Source: JBFWRK01 sp050248955
GTDB lineage: Bacteria > Actinomycetota > Acidimicrobiia > Acidimicrobiales > Ilumatobacteraceae
Direction of reading: 5' to 3'
DNA: 64,000 nt
Assembly: GCA_050248955.1 (NCBI GenBank)
Contig: JBFWRK010000019.1
Span: 1 to 64,000 of the forward strand
Shown here in pieces: positions 1 through 8,012 of this stretch. A model generated the notes under the pieces. The model was given only the letters and a program-made list of their open reading frames with translations, was not told the DNA's origin and did no database searches. Numbering within the stretch: the first letter of the stretch is position 1; each line of letters starts with the position of its first letter. A program made the translations under genes and the position numbers.

Positions 1-52
1 ACTGTCGACCCTCCGCATCGTTCAACCGACGCACACGCACACGTTCAGCCAT
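1..52 (-). mobile_element. 5' end of an IS630-type transposase gene (cut by window edge)
   Basis: The minus strand opens with ATG at 52 and reads MAERVRVRRLNDAEGRQ before the window ends. That start (basic, with an R-V-R-x-L...EGR pattern) resembles the N-terminal helix-turn-helix of IS630-family transposases. Only 17 codons are visible, so the call rests on a short motif. The 68 bp between it and the next gene contain imperfect inverted repeats around GTGGTGGACGCGCACCAC (82-99), which could belong to the element's end. It could instead be an unrelated short-start gene. Confidence 0.4.
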
Positions 53-120
53 CCCGCGATCAAAACAGACCCAACAACCCAAGTGGTGGACGCGCACCAC
101 CAACCACAGTGGTCAGAGCA

Positions 121-543
121 CTAGCTCATGACCTGCACGATCCGGCGACCGGAGATCTCCTCGATGTCGATCCCGACCCATGCGGGCGGCACGGTCAGCC
201 CCCACGGCCGCAGCGGCAAGGTGTCGAGCGCCGCGATCGGCAGCCGGGATTCGAGTGCGATCGCCGTGCCGTGGGCGAGCACGCTCCAGCCCGTGTGATA
301 CGCGGGATCGGCGTGATCGACCTCGAACGCCAACGCCGCGCTGCGCACGGCGCGGTCGAACCAGGAGTCGATCGCCGTTCGCAAGACGATCGTGTGCCCC
401 AACAGGACGTAGTTGACCGGGAGGACGCACACGCGGCCATCGGCGATCATGCCGATCCGCCCGATCGCCTGTGCCCCGAGGAGCCGATAGCATTCGGCTT
501 CATCAAGGTCCGCTAAGACTGTCGCTTCATCGAGCACGGTCAT
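121..543 (-). CDS. Pyridoxamine 5'-phosphate oxidase family protein (FMN-binding split barrel)
   Basis: 140-residue protein of the PNPOx-like split-barrel fold, a group that binds FMN, F420 or heme. Family signs are the N-terminal helix ending in LLGAQAIGRIGMI, the strand VCVLPVNYVLLGHTIVLRT, and the later segment VDHADPAYHTGWSVLAHGTA. Proteins of this type are common in actinobacteria and often lack a known substrate. A longer frame begins at 567, but ATG at 543 is chosen because AAGGAGGTG, an excellent ribosome site, lies just upstream of it. It diverges from the carD gene. The molecular role cannot be told from sequence; a flavin- or F420-dependent reductase is the family expectation. Confidence 0.8.
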   Translation of the reverse strand: MTVLDEATVLADLDEAECYRLLGAQAIGRIGMIADGRVCVLPVNYVLLGHTIVLRTAIDSWFDRAVRSAALAFEVDHADPAYHTGWSVLAHGTAIALESRLPIAALDTLPLRPWGLTVPPAWVGIDIEEISGRRIVQVMS

Positions 544-747
544 CGACACCTCCTTGCTTCGAGTCAAGCCATCGTGACCGGGCAGTCGATAGGGTCGGAA
601 GACCCGCTCCCGTCGCTGAACGGGCCTGAACGCGTGCGCTCGCTGGGTGGGATTCGCGCCGCGTTCCTCTACCCTGGAGCGTTGCTCCGATGCGGACGAT
701 GCGTCGGGCGGTTCGGCACCGAACTACCACCGATCCCGAGGTCCGGC

Positions 748-1281
748 GTGAAGTTCAAGAAGGGTGACACCGTCATCTACCCCCAGCACGGTGCCTGCAT
801 CGTGCACGGCACGAAGAAGATGACGATCTTCGGCGAGACCGCCGAGTACCTGATCCTGAAGACGGTCATCAACGAGATGACGCTGTCCGTGCCCGTCGGC
901 AAGACCGACGAGGTCGGCGTACGGATGCCGGTGAACGCCGATGAGCTCGAGGATCTCGTGTCCGTGCTCTCGAAGCCCGACCCCCGCGTCCCGTCGAACT
1001 GGTCCAGGCGGTTCAAGAACCACCAGGAGAAGCTGAAGTCCGGCGACGTGTACCAGGTCGCCGAAGTCGTCCGGAACCTCGCTGCCCGTAACCGGGACGC
1101 TGCGCTGTCGGCGGCCGAGCGCACGATGTACGAGCGGGCGCGCATCAACCTGGTGTCGGAGATCGCTCCGGCACTCAAGGTGAGCGCAGAAGAGGCCGAG
1201 CGGTTCCTCGACGAGGCGCTGGCGCGGGGTGTGCTCAAGCCACCGAAGGAACCGGCGATCGCGGCCAAGAAGAAGGCCTGA
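748..1281 (+). CDS. carD: CarD/CdnL-type RNA polymerase-binding transcription factor
   Basis: 177-residue CarD family regulator. In mycobacteria CarD binds the RNA polymerase beta subunit and stabilises open promoter complexes, notably at rRNA promoters. The N-terminal RNAP-interacting module (about 1-60) begins KFKKGDTVIYPQHGACIV and includes LSVPVGKTDEVGVRMP; the C-terminal part is the helical DNA-binding domain (KSGDVYQVAEVVRNL, LSAAERTMYERARINL) with a basic Lys-rich tail. The frame is open back to 574, but GTG at 748 gives the usual length and starts exactly at the conserved domain. The extra 58 residues upstream show no conserved pattern. It stands alone, followed by the glutamine-synthetase-like gene after 74 bp. 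Confidence 0.93.
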   Translation: MKFKKGDTVIYPQHGACIVHGTKKMTIFGETAEYLILKTVINEMTLSVPVGKTDEVGVRMPVNADELEDLVSVLSKPDPRVPSNWSRRFKNHQEKLKSGDVYQVAEVVRNLAARNRDAALSAAERTMYERARINLVSEIAPALKVSAEEAERFLDEALARGVLKPPKEPAIAAKKKA

Positions 1282-1340
1282 CAGCCGCTCGTCCGGCTTC
1301 CGGTCACCGATCGTCACGGGCCGCGCGTGCGGCCCCTGGC

Positions 1341-1346
1341 TACAGT
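1341..1346 (+). promoter_or_regulatory. -10 box (TACAGT), leaderless start of the next gene
   Basis: TACAGT lies 9 nt before the ATG at 1356 and no Shine-Dalgarno sequence is present, as expected for a transcript that begins at or within a few bases of the start codon. Confidence 0.5.
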
Positions 1347-1355
1347 CGTCGCTCC

Positions 1356-2735
1356 ATGGGGAACCGCACGTACGTGACGCCGGACGAGCTCGCCGCGAAC
1401 ATCGAAGCGGGTGACATCGACACCGTGCTGGTGGTGTTCCCCGATCTGCAGGGTCGGCTCGTCGGCAAGCGCACGACAGGTCGCTTCTACCTCGACCACG
1501 TGAGTGGGCCCGAGGGAACCGAGAACTGCAACTACCTCATCGCGACCGACATGGACAACAACCCGGTCCCCGGCTACGAGTTCACGAGCTACGAGCTGGG
1601 GTACGGCGACATGAGGGCCGTGACCGACCCGTCGACGATCCGGATCACACCATGGATCGATCGCACCGCGCTCGTGATGTGCGACCTGTTCGACGTCGAC
1701 TCCGGCGCGCCGATCGAGGTGGCACCGCGGCAGGTGCTGCGCCGCCAGGTCGAGAAGGCCGCCGAGCTCGGCTACGTGCCGATGATCGGCTCGGAGATCG
1801 AGTTCTACCTCTTCCGCGACACCTACGAGCAGGCGCACGCGAAGGGCTATCGGGGCCTCGAGCCGCACTCGCCCTGGCTCGAGGACTACGCGATCCTCCA
1901 GACGACCAAGGACGAGTACATCATCGGCCAGATCCGGCGCAGCCTCGAGGCTGCCGGCGTGCCGGTCGAGTTCTCGAAGGGCGAGGCGGGCAAGGGCCAG
2001 CACGAGATCAACCTCGACTACACGACCGCGGTGGAGATGGCCGACCGCAACACGATCTACAAGAACGCCGCCAAGGAGATCGCCTCGCTCAACGGCCGCT
2101 CGATCTCGTTCATGGCGAAGCACGACTTCGAGGACACGGGCTCGTCGTGCCACATCCACTCCAGTCTGTGGTCCGACAACGGCACCTCGCCGGCGATGCA
2201 CGATGCCCGCGGGGAGCACGGCATGAGCGACGTCTTCCGCTGGTGGTTGGGCGGCCTCATCGCCACCGCGGCAGAGTTCTCCCTGCTGTGGGCGCCGACC
2301 GTGAACAGCTACAAGCGGTTCCAGCCCGGCTCGTGGGCGCCGACGGCGATCGGGTGGGGGCTCGACAACCGCACGCTCGGCTACCGCAAGGTCGGACACG
2401 GCAAGGGGACCAGGGTCGAGTGCCGCATCCCGGGCGCCGACGCGAACAGCTACTTCGCGTTCGCCGGCACGCTCGCCGGCGGGCTGCACGGCGTCGCCAA
2501 CCGGATCGAGCCGCCGGCCGCGTACCGCGGCAACGGCTACGACGCCACCGACCTGCCGAGGATCCCCTGGAACATCGTGGACGCGATCGACCTCTGGGAG
2601 TCCTCCGCGATCGCCAAGCAGGCGTTCGGCCTCGACGTCCACCACCACATCCTCAACATGGCGAAGCAGGAGTGGGCCGCGTTCAACGCCACGGTCACCG
2701 ACTGGGAGCTGCGCCGCTACTGGGAGCGGATCTGA
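1356..2735 (+). CDS. Glutamine synthetase family protein (type I/III-like ligase)
   Basis: 459-residue enzyme of the glutamine synthetase superfamily, which makes gamma-glutamyl amides from glutamate, an amine and ATP. Seen: beta-grasp N-domain (about 10-115), the metal-binding motif GSEIEFYLF near residue 145, the second acidic/His motif KGQHEINL, the ATP site KHDFEDTGSSCHIHSSLW, the glutamate loop NSYKRFQPGSWAP, and ECRIPGADANSYFAFA. It lacks the adenylylation-loop signature of housekeeping GlnA and is closer to GlnA3/GlnA4 or FluG-like ligases that act on polyamines or ethanolamine. No polyamine catabolic genes adjoin it, so the true amine substrate is unknown. It precedes the sigma factor gene by 44 bp. 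Confidence 0.9.
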   Translation: MGNRTYVTPDELAANIEAGDIDTVLVVFPDLQGRLVGKRTTGRFYLDHVSGPEGTENCNYLIATDMDNNPVPGYEFTSYELGYGDMRAVTDPSTIRITPWIDRTALVMCDLFDVDSGAPIEVAPRQVLRRQVEKAAELGYVPMIGSEIEFYLFRDTYEQAHAKGYRGLEPHSPWLEDYAILQTTKDEYIIGQIRRSLEAAGVPVEFSKGEAGKGQHEINLDYTTAVEMADRNTIYKNAAKEIASLNGRSISFMAKHDFEDTGSSCHIHSSLWSDNGTSPAMHDARGEHGMSDVFRWWLGGLIATAAEFSLLWAPTVNSYKRFQPGSWAPTAIGWGLDNRTLGYRKVGHGKGTRVECRIPGADANSYFAFAGTLAGGLHGVANRIEPPAAYRGNGYDATDLPRIPWNIVDAIDLWESSAIAKQAFGLDVHHHILNMAKQEWAAFNATVTDWELRRYWERI

Positions 2736-2779
2736 GATCCGGGGTGTCGGAGTTCGCGCTCGCGGGACGATGAACCGGT

Positions 2780-3316
2780 GTGAGCGACAGCCCGCACGAT
2801 CTCGGCGCCAATGGCGGCGACCAGCGCGCTGAGCTCCTCGCGCTCTACGACCGTGCGTTGCCACAGGTGTTCGGCTACCTGCGGCACCGCTGCGGCAGCG
2901 AACCGCTGGCGGAGGATCTGACGGCGGAGACGTTTCTCGCTGCGGTGAAGGCAGTGCAGTGGGGGACCGTCGCCGAGATGTCGACGGCATGGTTGATCGC
3001 CGTCGCCCGCCACAAGCTCGTCGACCACTGGCGGGGCGAGGCGCGTCGCCAGCGCGTGCTCGAGCTCGTCCACGACGAGCCGCTCGTCGACGACCCCTGG
3101 GACGCCGTCCTCGAAGCAGGCCGCGCGAGCGAGACGCTCGCCCGGCTCGGTCCCCATCACCGTGGCGCGCTCGTGCTGCGCTACATCGACGGGTTGCCGG
3201 TCCCCGACGTGGCGACCGCGCTCGACAGGACCGTCCACGCAACCGAGGCACTGCTCGTGCGCGCTCGCGTCGCGTTCAGGTCCGCGTACGGCGAACGGGG
3301 GAGCGATGACGACTGA
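2780..3316 (+). CDS. ECF-type sigma-70 family RNA polymerase sigma factor
   Basis: 178-residue group IV sigma factor. Region 2 is visible as ALPQVFGYLRHRCGSEPLAEDLTAETF (about 29-55), with STAWLIAVARHKLVDHWR for promoter melting; region 4 is LGPHHRGALVLRYIDGLPVPDVATAL followed by the recognition-helix segment. It starts at GTG 2780. Its stop overlaps the start of the VOC gene (ATG at 3306), so the two are translationally coupled. No classical zinc-binding anti-sigma factor or membrane anti-sigma protein follows; the coupled VOC protein occupies the place where an anti-sigma factor would normally sit. Confidence 0.9.
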   Translation: MSDSPHDLGANGGDQRAELLALYDRALPQVFGYLRHRCGSEPLAEDLTAETFLAAVKAVQWGTVAEMSTAWLIAVARHKLVDHWRGEARRQRVLELVHDEPLVDDPWDAVLEAGRASETLARLGPHHRGALVLRYIDGLPVPDVATALDRTVHATEALLVRARVAFRSAYGERGSDDD

Positions 3317-4310
3317 TCCGTTCGAGACGCTCACGGCACCTGCCGGGCCGCTCACGCCGCGGGCGGAGTTCGCTCTCGGCCTCCGGCGCCGGATCGAGAC
3401 CGAGCTCTTCCCCACCATCGACACCCCTGAAAGGGCACCCGTGATGAGCACCACCGAATCATCCGCCGCGGAATCCGCCGTGTCGACGCAACGCATCATC
3501 CCCTACCTCTGTTGCCGGGGGGCTGCCGAGGCGCTCGACTTCTACGCCAGGGCGCTCGGCGCCGTCGAGCAGAGCCGCATGGTCGGCGACGACGGCCGGG
3601 TCGGCCATGCCGAGATCACGATCCAAGGCGCGCGGATCATGCTCGCCGACGAGCACCCCGAGATCGACGTCTTCAGTCCCGCCCATTACGGCGGGTCAGC
3701 GGTCGGGCTCAGCCTCGACGTCGACGACTGCGACGCGCTCTACGAGCGCGCGGTGGCGGCCGGCGCAATCGGCCTGCGCCCGCCGGCGGACGAGTTCTAC
3801 GGGAGCCGCTCCGCGACCATCGCCGACCCGTTCGGTCATCGGTGGTTCCTGAACACGGCCATCGAGCAGGTGTCGCCGGCGGAGATGGCTCGTCGTGCAG
3901 CGGACGAGGGCTATTCGTACGAGGAACACGGCACCGTGACAGCACCGGTGGCGTCGTCCTCGAACCCGCCGGTCGAGGTCGGCTACCTGACGATGGCCAC
4001 CACGGACACGGCACGGGCGACCCGGTTCTTCGGCTCGCTGTTCGGCTGGGAGTTCGAGGCCGGCCACTCGGGTGAGGGATACGCCCACATCGCGAACACG
4101 AAGCTGCCGATGGGCTTCACCCCGGACGGCGCCGGGCAGCCGCCGACGCTCTACTTCCGGGTCGAGTCGATCGATCGGTACGCAGCGCGGGTGCGTGAGC
4201 TCGGCGGGACGATCGTCTCGACCGACACCTACGATTCCGGTGGTTCGGCGACGTGTCAGGACGACCAGGGCGCGACGTTCCTCCTGTGGGAGCCGGCCCC
4301 CGGGTACTGA
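3306..4310 (+). CDS. Two-domain VOC (glyoxalase/bleomycin-resistance fold) protein with N-terminal sigma-associated tail
   Basis: 334-residue protein with two vicinal-oxygen-chelate domains. The first (about 60-190) contains PYLCCRGAAEALDFYARALG and ATIADPFGHRWFLNT; the second (about 220-334) contains VGYLTMATTDTARATRFFG and ends in ATCQDDQGATFLLWEPAP. Such domains bind small molecules or metals and may be catalytic or sensory. The first 40 residues (MTTDPFETL...PRAEFALGLRRRIE) are a distinct tail of a kind I associate with proteins encoded beside ECF sigma factors. The start overlaps the sigma gene by 11 bp, which supports a partnership: the VOC domains could sense a ligand and the tail could bind sigma. 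That role is inference; an independent dioxygenase-like enzyme is the alternative. Confidence 0.85.
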   Translation: MTTDPFETLTAPAGPLTPRAEFALGLRRRIETELFPTIDTPERAPVMSTTESSAAESAVSTQRIIPYLCCRGAAEALDFYARALGAVEQSRMVGDDGRVGHAEITIQGARIMLADEHPEIDVFSPAHYGGSAVGLSLDVDDCDALYERAVAAGAIGLRPPADEFYGSRSATIADPFGHRWFLNTAIEQVSPAEMARRAADEGYSYEEHGTVTAPVASSSNPPVEVGYLTMATTDTARATRFFGSLFGWEFEAGHSGEGYAHIANTKLPMGFTPDGAGQPPTLYFRVESIDRYAARVRELGGTIVSTDTYDSGGSATCQDDQGATFLLWEPAPGY

Positions 4311-4315
4311 CCGCC

Positions 4316-5050
4316 TCAGCGCACGCGCAGGCGGGCGATGACGGGGAGGTGGTCCGAGAGTCGTTGCCACTCCTCGCCGCCGCCCGGGACGTCGACGCCG
4401 TCGACCGACATCGTCGTCGGGACGAGCACGTAGTCGAGCCGCTGCTGCGGGTGGCTCGACGGATTCGTGAAGCCGGACGCCGAACGCGTCGTGCCGTCCT
4501 CCGCGATCCACCACGCGTCGCTGAGGCCGGCAGCCTCGAGCGGGGCGAACGTCGCCGGCTCGTCGGACGCGTTCAGATCGCCGATCACGAGCGTGATCGC
4601 GTCGCCGTCGCCGTGCCGCCGGACCTCGTCGGCGACGAGCTCGGACTGCGCAGCCCGCTCCGAGGGCGCCTGCTGCGACGCGAGGTGCGCGTTCACGATG
4701 TTGATCGGTCCGTGCGGCCCATCGAGCAGGATCCGCTGGATGATGCGACGCCGGTAGCTCCATGGCCGGGCGCTCGGGTTGAGCACCGTGCGGGTGTGCA
4801 GCGGCAACGGGTACGGAGACAGCACCGCCATCCCTTCGGCGAGCCACGTCAAGGGGCCGTAGGTGAAGTGCTTCAGCGCCCAGTGGTGATGCCAGCGGAG
4901 GCGAGAAGCGAGCCGTGCCGCCTGTCCGCGGCGGATCTCCTGGATGCCGATGACGTCGGGGTGCGCCGCGAGGATGCGCCCTGCGACCTCGTCGAGGTCG
5001 GGACGACCGGCTCCGCGCAGGTTCCACGTCATGACCCTGAACTCAGACAT
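4316..5050 (-). CDS. Endonuclease/exonuclease/phosphatase family hydrolase
   Basis: 244-residue enzyme of the EEP superfamily (DNase I / exonuclease III / sphingomyelinase fold). All catalytic motifs are present: MTWNLRGAG at the start, IGIQE (metal Glu), NAHLASQ (general-acid His region), VIGDLNASDEP (Asp/Asn pair), QRLDYVLVP and the final LSDHLPVIARL. There is no signal peptide, so it acts in the cytoplasm. Substrate cannot be assigned: members cut DNA, RNA, phospholipids or inositol phosphates. It converges on the VOC gene with only 5 bp between stops and diverges from the SDR gene. A CAGACT box 7 nt before its ATG suggests leaderless transcription. Confidence 0.88.
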   Translation of the reverse strand: MSEFRVMTWNLRGAGRPDLDEVAGRILAAHPDVIGIQEIRRGQAARLASRLRWHHHWALKHFTYGPLTWLAEGMAVLSPYPLPLHTRTVLNPSARPWSYRRRIIQRILLDGPHGPINIVNAHLASQQAPSERAAQSELVADEVRRHGDGDAITLVIGDLNASDEPATFAPLEAAGLSDAWWIAEDGTTRSASGFTNPSSHPQQRLDYVLVPTTMSVDGVDVPGGGEEWQRLSDHLPVIARLRVR

Positions 5051-5080
5051 CGACTCCAGTCTGCTCGCGTTCGCGACCGG

Positions 5081-5086
5081 TAGCGT
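5081..5086 (+). promoter_or_regulatory. -10 box (TAGCGT) upstream of the SDR/PLP-decarboxylase pair
   Basis: TAGCGT lies about 57 nt before the GTG at 5143, giving a leader of roughly 50 nt. Unlike many genes here, this one also has a ribosome site (GGGGAG at 5134-5139). Confidence 0.35.
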
Positions 5087-5142
5087 GCGGCCCCGATGTC
5101 CACCGTCGGAACGGCGGGCACGCAGACGCGGAAGGGGAGCAT

Positions 5143-5916
5143 GTGGCTGGTCGGCTCGAGGGCAAGGTGGCGCTCATCACCGGGGCGTCGTCAGGGTTGG
5201 GACGTGTCGGTGCCGAGCTGTTCGCCGCGCACGGTGCCAAGGTCGTCGTGGCCGACCTCGCCGACGGCGACGACGTCGTCACCGCGATCGACGCTGCCGG
5301 CGGCGACGTCACGTACGTGAGCTGCGACGTGACGGATCCTGCGTCGGTCGAAGCCGCGGTCGAGCACGCCGTCGACACGTTCGGTGGTCTGCACGTCGTC
5401 TACAACAACGCCGGGGTCATGCTCAGCGAGGACGACGATCCGGTGTCCACGTCGGTCGAGACGTACGAGCGCACCATGGACATCAACGTCAAGGGCGTGC
5501 TCCTCGGGTGCAAGTACGCCATCCCCGCGATGCTGGAGTCGGGCGGCGGGTCGATCGTGAACGTCGCTTCGTTCGTCGCCCACATGGGGGCGGCCACGCC
5601 ACAGATCGCGTACACCGCGTCGAAGGGTGCAGTGCTGGCGATGACGCGCGAGATCGCGGTGATCTACGCCCGCCGAGGGATTCGCGCGAACGCCCTCTGC
5701 CCCGGACCGATCATGACGCCGATGCTCGCCAAGTTCCTGTCCGATGACGCGAAGCGCGACCGACGGGTCGTCCACATCCCGATGGGACGCTTCGGCGACC
5801 CGATCGAGATCGCCAACGGCGCGCTGTTCCTCGCGTCCGATGAATCCTCCTGGATGACCGGCCAATCCTTGATCATCGACGGCGGCATCACCGCGGCGTA
5901 CGTGACGCCCGAATGA
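5143..5916 (+). CDS. SDR family NAD(P)-dependent oxidoreductase
   Basis: 257-residue classical short-chain dehydrogenase/reductase. Seen: cofactor motif TGASSGLG at about 14-21, the NNAG motif in VVYNNAGVML, the catalytic Ser region (IVNVASFVAHM), the Tyr-x-x-x-Lys pair in YTASKGAVLAM, and the C-terminal MTGQSLIIDGGITAAY typical of the FabG-like group. An Asp after the second strand (VVADLADGDD) favours NAD over NADP. GTG 5143 is preceded by GGGGAG. Its stop overlaps the ATG of the PLP-dependent decarboxylase (ATGA), so both are probably made together and may act on one metabolite. The alcohol or ketone substrate is not known. Confidence 0.9.
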   Translation: MAGRLEGKVALITGASSGLGRVGAELFAAHGAKVVVADLADGDDVVTAIDAAGGDVTYVSCDVTDPASVEAAVEHAVDTFGGLHVVYNNAGVMLSEDDDPVSTSVETYERTMDINVKGVLLGCKYAIPAMLESGGGSIVNVASFVAHMGAATPQIAYTASKGAVLAMTREIAVIYARRGIRANALCPGPIMTPMLAKFLSDDAKRDRRVVHIPMGRFGDPIEIANGALFLASDESSWMTGQSLIIDGGITAAYVTPE

Positions 5917-7244
5917 CCGGCGCGATCCACGGGCCGGACGTCGAGCTCGGCGCGTTGCCGGAACGGGTCGCAGCGTTCATCGCCGACCGAGTCGGGCACG
6001 CGCCGCTCGGACGCACTGCGACGCGACATGAGCTCGACGCGCTGCTGGCGGGCACGATCTCTGCGGCCGGGCTCGGCTCCGACGAAGCATGGCGACGTTT
6101 CGTCGAGGTCGTCGTGCCGGCCACGGTCGGGCTCGACAGCGAGCGGTTCCTCGCGTTCATCCCCGCGTCGCCGACCGCAGCCGCGGTGTGGATGGACGCT
6201 GCCGTCGGGGCGGCGTCGTTCGCCGCCGAGTCGTCCCTCGAGGCCGCCGGGGTGGTCGCCGCGGAGAACCAGGCGCTGCGGTTCCTCGCCGAGCTGGCCG
6301 GCCTCCCCGACGGAGCAGGCGGCTGCTTCATGACCGGCGGCTCGATCGGGAACCTGTCTGCGCTCGCGGTGGCCCGAGATCATGCGCGTCCAGGTGCGCG
6401 CCGCGTGGCGGTGGCCGACACCACGCACGCGTCAGTGGACAACGCGCTCCATCTCCTCGGCCTCGACGCGCTCGTCGTGCCGACGGCGCCGGACGGCCGG
6501 TTCACCGCCGAGGCGCTCCGCGCTGCAGCAGGCGACGCGACCGACATCGCGACGATCGTGGCATCCGCCGGATCGACGAATGCCGGCGTGATCGACGACC
6601 TCGCCGGTCTGGCCGACGTCGCCGGCGAGTGGGCGAGCTGGCTGCACGTCGACGGTGCATATGGCGGTGCCGCATTGCTCGTGCCGCAGGTGCAGTCGCG
6701 CTTCGCCGGCATCGAGCGCGCGGACTCGTTGATCATCGATCCGCACAAGTGGTTGTTCGCGACGTCCGGATCGTGCGCGCTGCTCTACCGGACACCGTCG
6801 CTGGCGGCAGCGGTCCACACGCAGCACGGTCCCTACCTCGACATCCTCCGCGGCGACGACGCGTGGAACCCGAGCGACTACGGCTTCCAGCTGACGCGCC
6901 GAGCGAGCGGCCTGCCCTTGTGGTTCTCGCTCGCGGTGCACGGTGTCGATGCCCACGCGACGGCCGTGCATCGCGGCATCGAGCTCGCGCGCTACGCGGC
7001 GGACGAGCTCACCGGGGCACAGGACGTCGAGCTCGTGATGCAGCCAGAGCTGTCGGTGGTGCTGTTCCGCCGGGCCGGCTGGACCTACGACGACTGGTCG
7101 CACTGGGCCAGGCGGCTGCTCGAGTCGGGTGTCGCGTTCGTGGCGCCGACCACGTGGAAGGGCGAACCGGTCGGACGTCTGGTGTTCATGCATCCCCGCA
7201 CCACGGAGACGATCGTCGACGAGGTCGTCGCGTCGCTCAGCTGA
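5913..7244 (+). CDS. Pyridoxal-dependent amino-acid decarboxylase (group II, AADC/GAD-like)
   Basis: 443-residue PLP enzyme of the aromatic-amino-acid/glutamate decarboxylase family. Seen: substrate-loop region FLAFIPASPTAAAVWMDA, the cofactor loop FMTGGSIGNLSALAVAR, the His stacking on PLP in TTHASVDNAL, the Asp that holds the pyridine nitrogen in HVDGAYGGAAL, and the Schiff-base lysine in IIDPHKWLFAT. These enzymes remove the carboxyl group of Trp, Tyr, Dopa, His or Glu, or act as aldehyde synthases. The start overlaps the upstream SDR gene by 4 bp. Its 3' end overlaps the convergent VOC-like gene by 8 bp. Substrate is not predictable by eye. Confidence 0.88.
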   Translation: MTGAIHGPDVELGALPERVAAFIADRVGHAPLGRTATRHELDALLAGTISAAGLGSDEAWRRFVEVVVPATVGLDSERFLAFIPASPTAAAVWMDAAVGAASFAAESSLEAAGVVAAENQALRFLAELAGLPDGAGGCFMTGGSIGNLSALAVARDHARPGARRVAVADTTHASVDNALHLLGLDALVVPTAPDGRFTAEALRAAAGDATDIATIVASAGSTNAGVIDDLAGLADVAGEWASWLHVDGAYGGAALLVPQVQSRFAGIERADSLIIDPHKWLFATSGSCALLYRTPSLAAAVHTQHGPYLDILRGDDAWNPSDYGFQLTRRASGLPLWFSLAVHGVDAHATAVHRGIELARYAADELTGAQDVELVMQPELSVVLFRRAGWTYDDWSHWARRLLESGVAFVAPTTWKGEPVGRLVFMHPRTTETIVDEVVASLS

Positions 7245-7863
7245 GGTTCAGCACTCCATCCCGGGTGGTCACGAGCGCCGAGATCGCAAGAGGGCCTTCG
7301 GCGATCTCGACGTCGTCCGCCGCATCGAGCGCGGCGAGGATGCTGTGGAGCCGCTCCGGATCCGGATGCGCGAGGCGGAGCTGCGCCAGCACGACGCCGT
7401 CGGGGAGCGTCTCCGTGGGGTGCGGCGACAGACCCCAGTCGATCAGGAACGGCACGACGCGCGCGTCGGGGCCGACGAGCTGCGGCATGGTCAACCGCCA
7501 GTCGAGCCGCACGCCATCCGGACGGACGCGGGCCATCGCAACCGCGTCGCCGAGGTCGTGGCCCACTGCGCGTGCGGCGGCAATGGCACCGTCGAGCGGC
7601 TTCGAGGACCGCGCGCACCACGCCACGAGTGCGGCGCCGTCGAGCACATCGATGCCGAACGGCCGCGGTCGGTCGGGACCCGATGCTTCGAGATCAGGTC
7701 CGACGATCTCGAGGTATCGGCGGCCACCGAGGGAGACGAGCGCGTTGCGGGTGCCGAGCCCGACGTGCGCGCCGCCCGCCACGGGATGGGTGCCGAGCCG
7801 TTCGCTGAGCTCGAGCACGGTGGCCTCGAGATCCGGGGTTGCGTACACGAGATGATCGATCAT
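7237..7863 (-). CDS. VOC/glyoxalase-like domain protein
   Basis: 208-residue protein beginning MIDHLVYATPDLEATVLELSE, the hallmark of the Glyoxalase-like (Glyoxalase_3 type) group: a His-x-x-Tyr-Ala strand followed by a long helix, then GTRNALVSLGGRRYLEIVGP. ATG at 7863 is chosen because the fold begins exactly there; the longer frame from 8028 only translates the intergenic 9-bp repeat into an Arg/His run. It converges with the PLP decarboxylase (8-bp overlap) and is separated from the dehydrogenase gene by a repeat-bearing 149 bp. Function unknown; no pathway partner is evident. Confidence 0.8.
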   Translation of the reverse strand: MIDHLVYATPDLEATVLELSERLGTHPVAGGAHVGLGTRNALVSLGGRRYLEIVGPDLEASGPDRPRPFGIDVLDGAALVAWCARSSKPLDGAIAAARAVGHDLGDAVAMARVRPDGVRLDWRLTMPQLVGPDARVVPFLIDWGLSPHPTETLPDGVVLAQLRLAHPDPERLHSILAALDAADDVEIAEGPLAISALVTTRDGVLNLS

Positions 7864-7891
7864 GAGGTTGGCCCCGTGTCGGTGAGGGATT

Positions 7892-7967
7892 GATGCCGTC
7901 GATGCCGTCGATGCCGGGCGGCGTCGTCGGTGTCGTCGGTGTCGTCGGTGTCGTCGGTGTCGTCGAT
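7892..7967. repeat. Intergenic 9-bp tandem repeat (GATGCCGTC / GTCGTCGGT units)
   Basis: Two GATGCCGTC units and a variant (7892-7918) are followed by four perfect GTCGTCGGT units (7923-7958) and a GTCGTCGAT variant. It lies in the divergent promoter region between the VOC-like gene and the dehydrogenase gene. A short related array (GATGTCGTT GATGTCGTC) occurs before the SPFH gene near 18230. Confidence 0.85.
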
Positions 7968-8012
7968 GCCGGGCACGGTGCCCAGCCTGCCTGATCGGGC
8001 AGACTGCCGCAC

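Noticed and set aside
1314..3251. A 645-codon minus-strand frame opposite the glutamine-synthetase-like and sigma genes
   Set aside because: No domain, Arg-rich, fully antisense to two well-supported genes.
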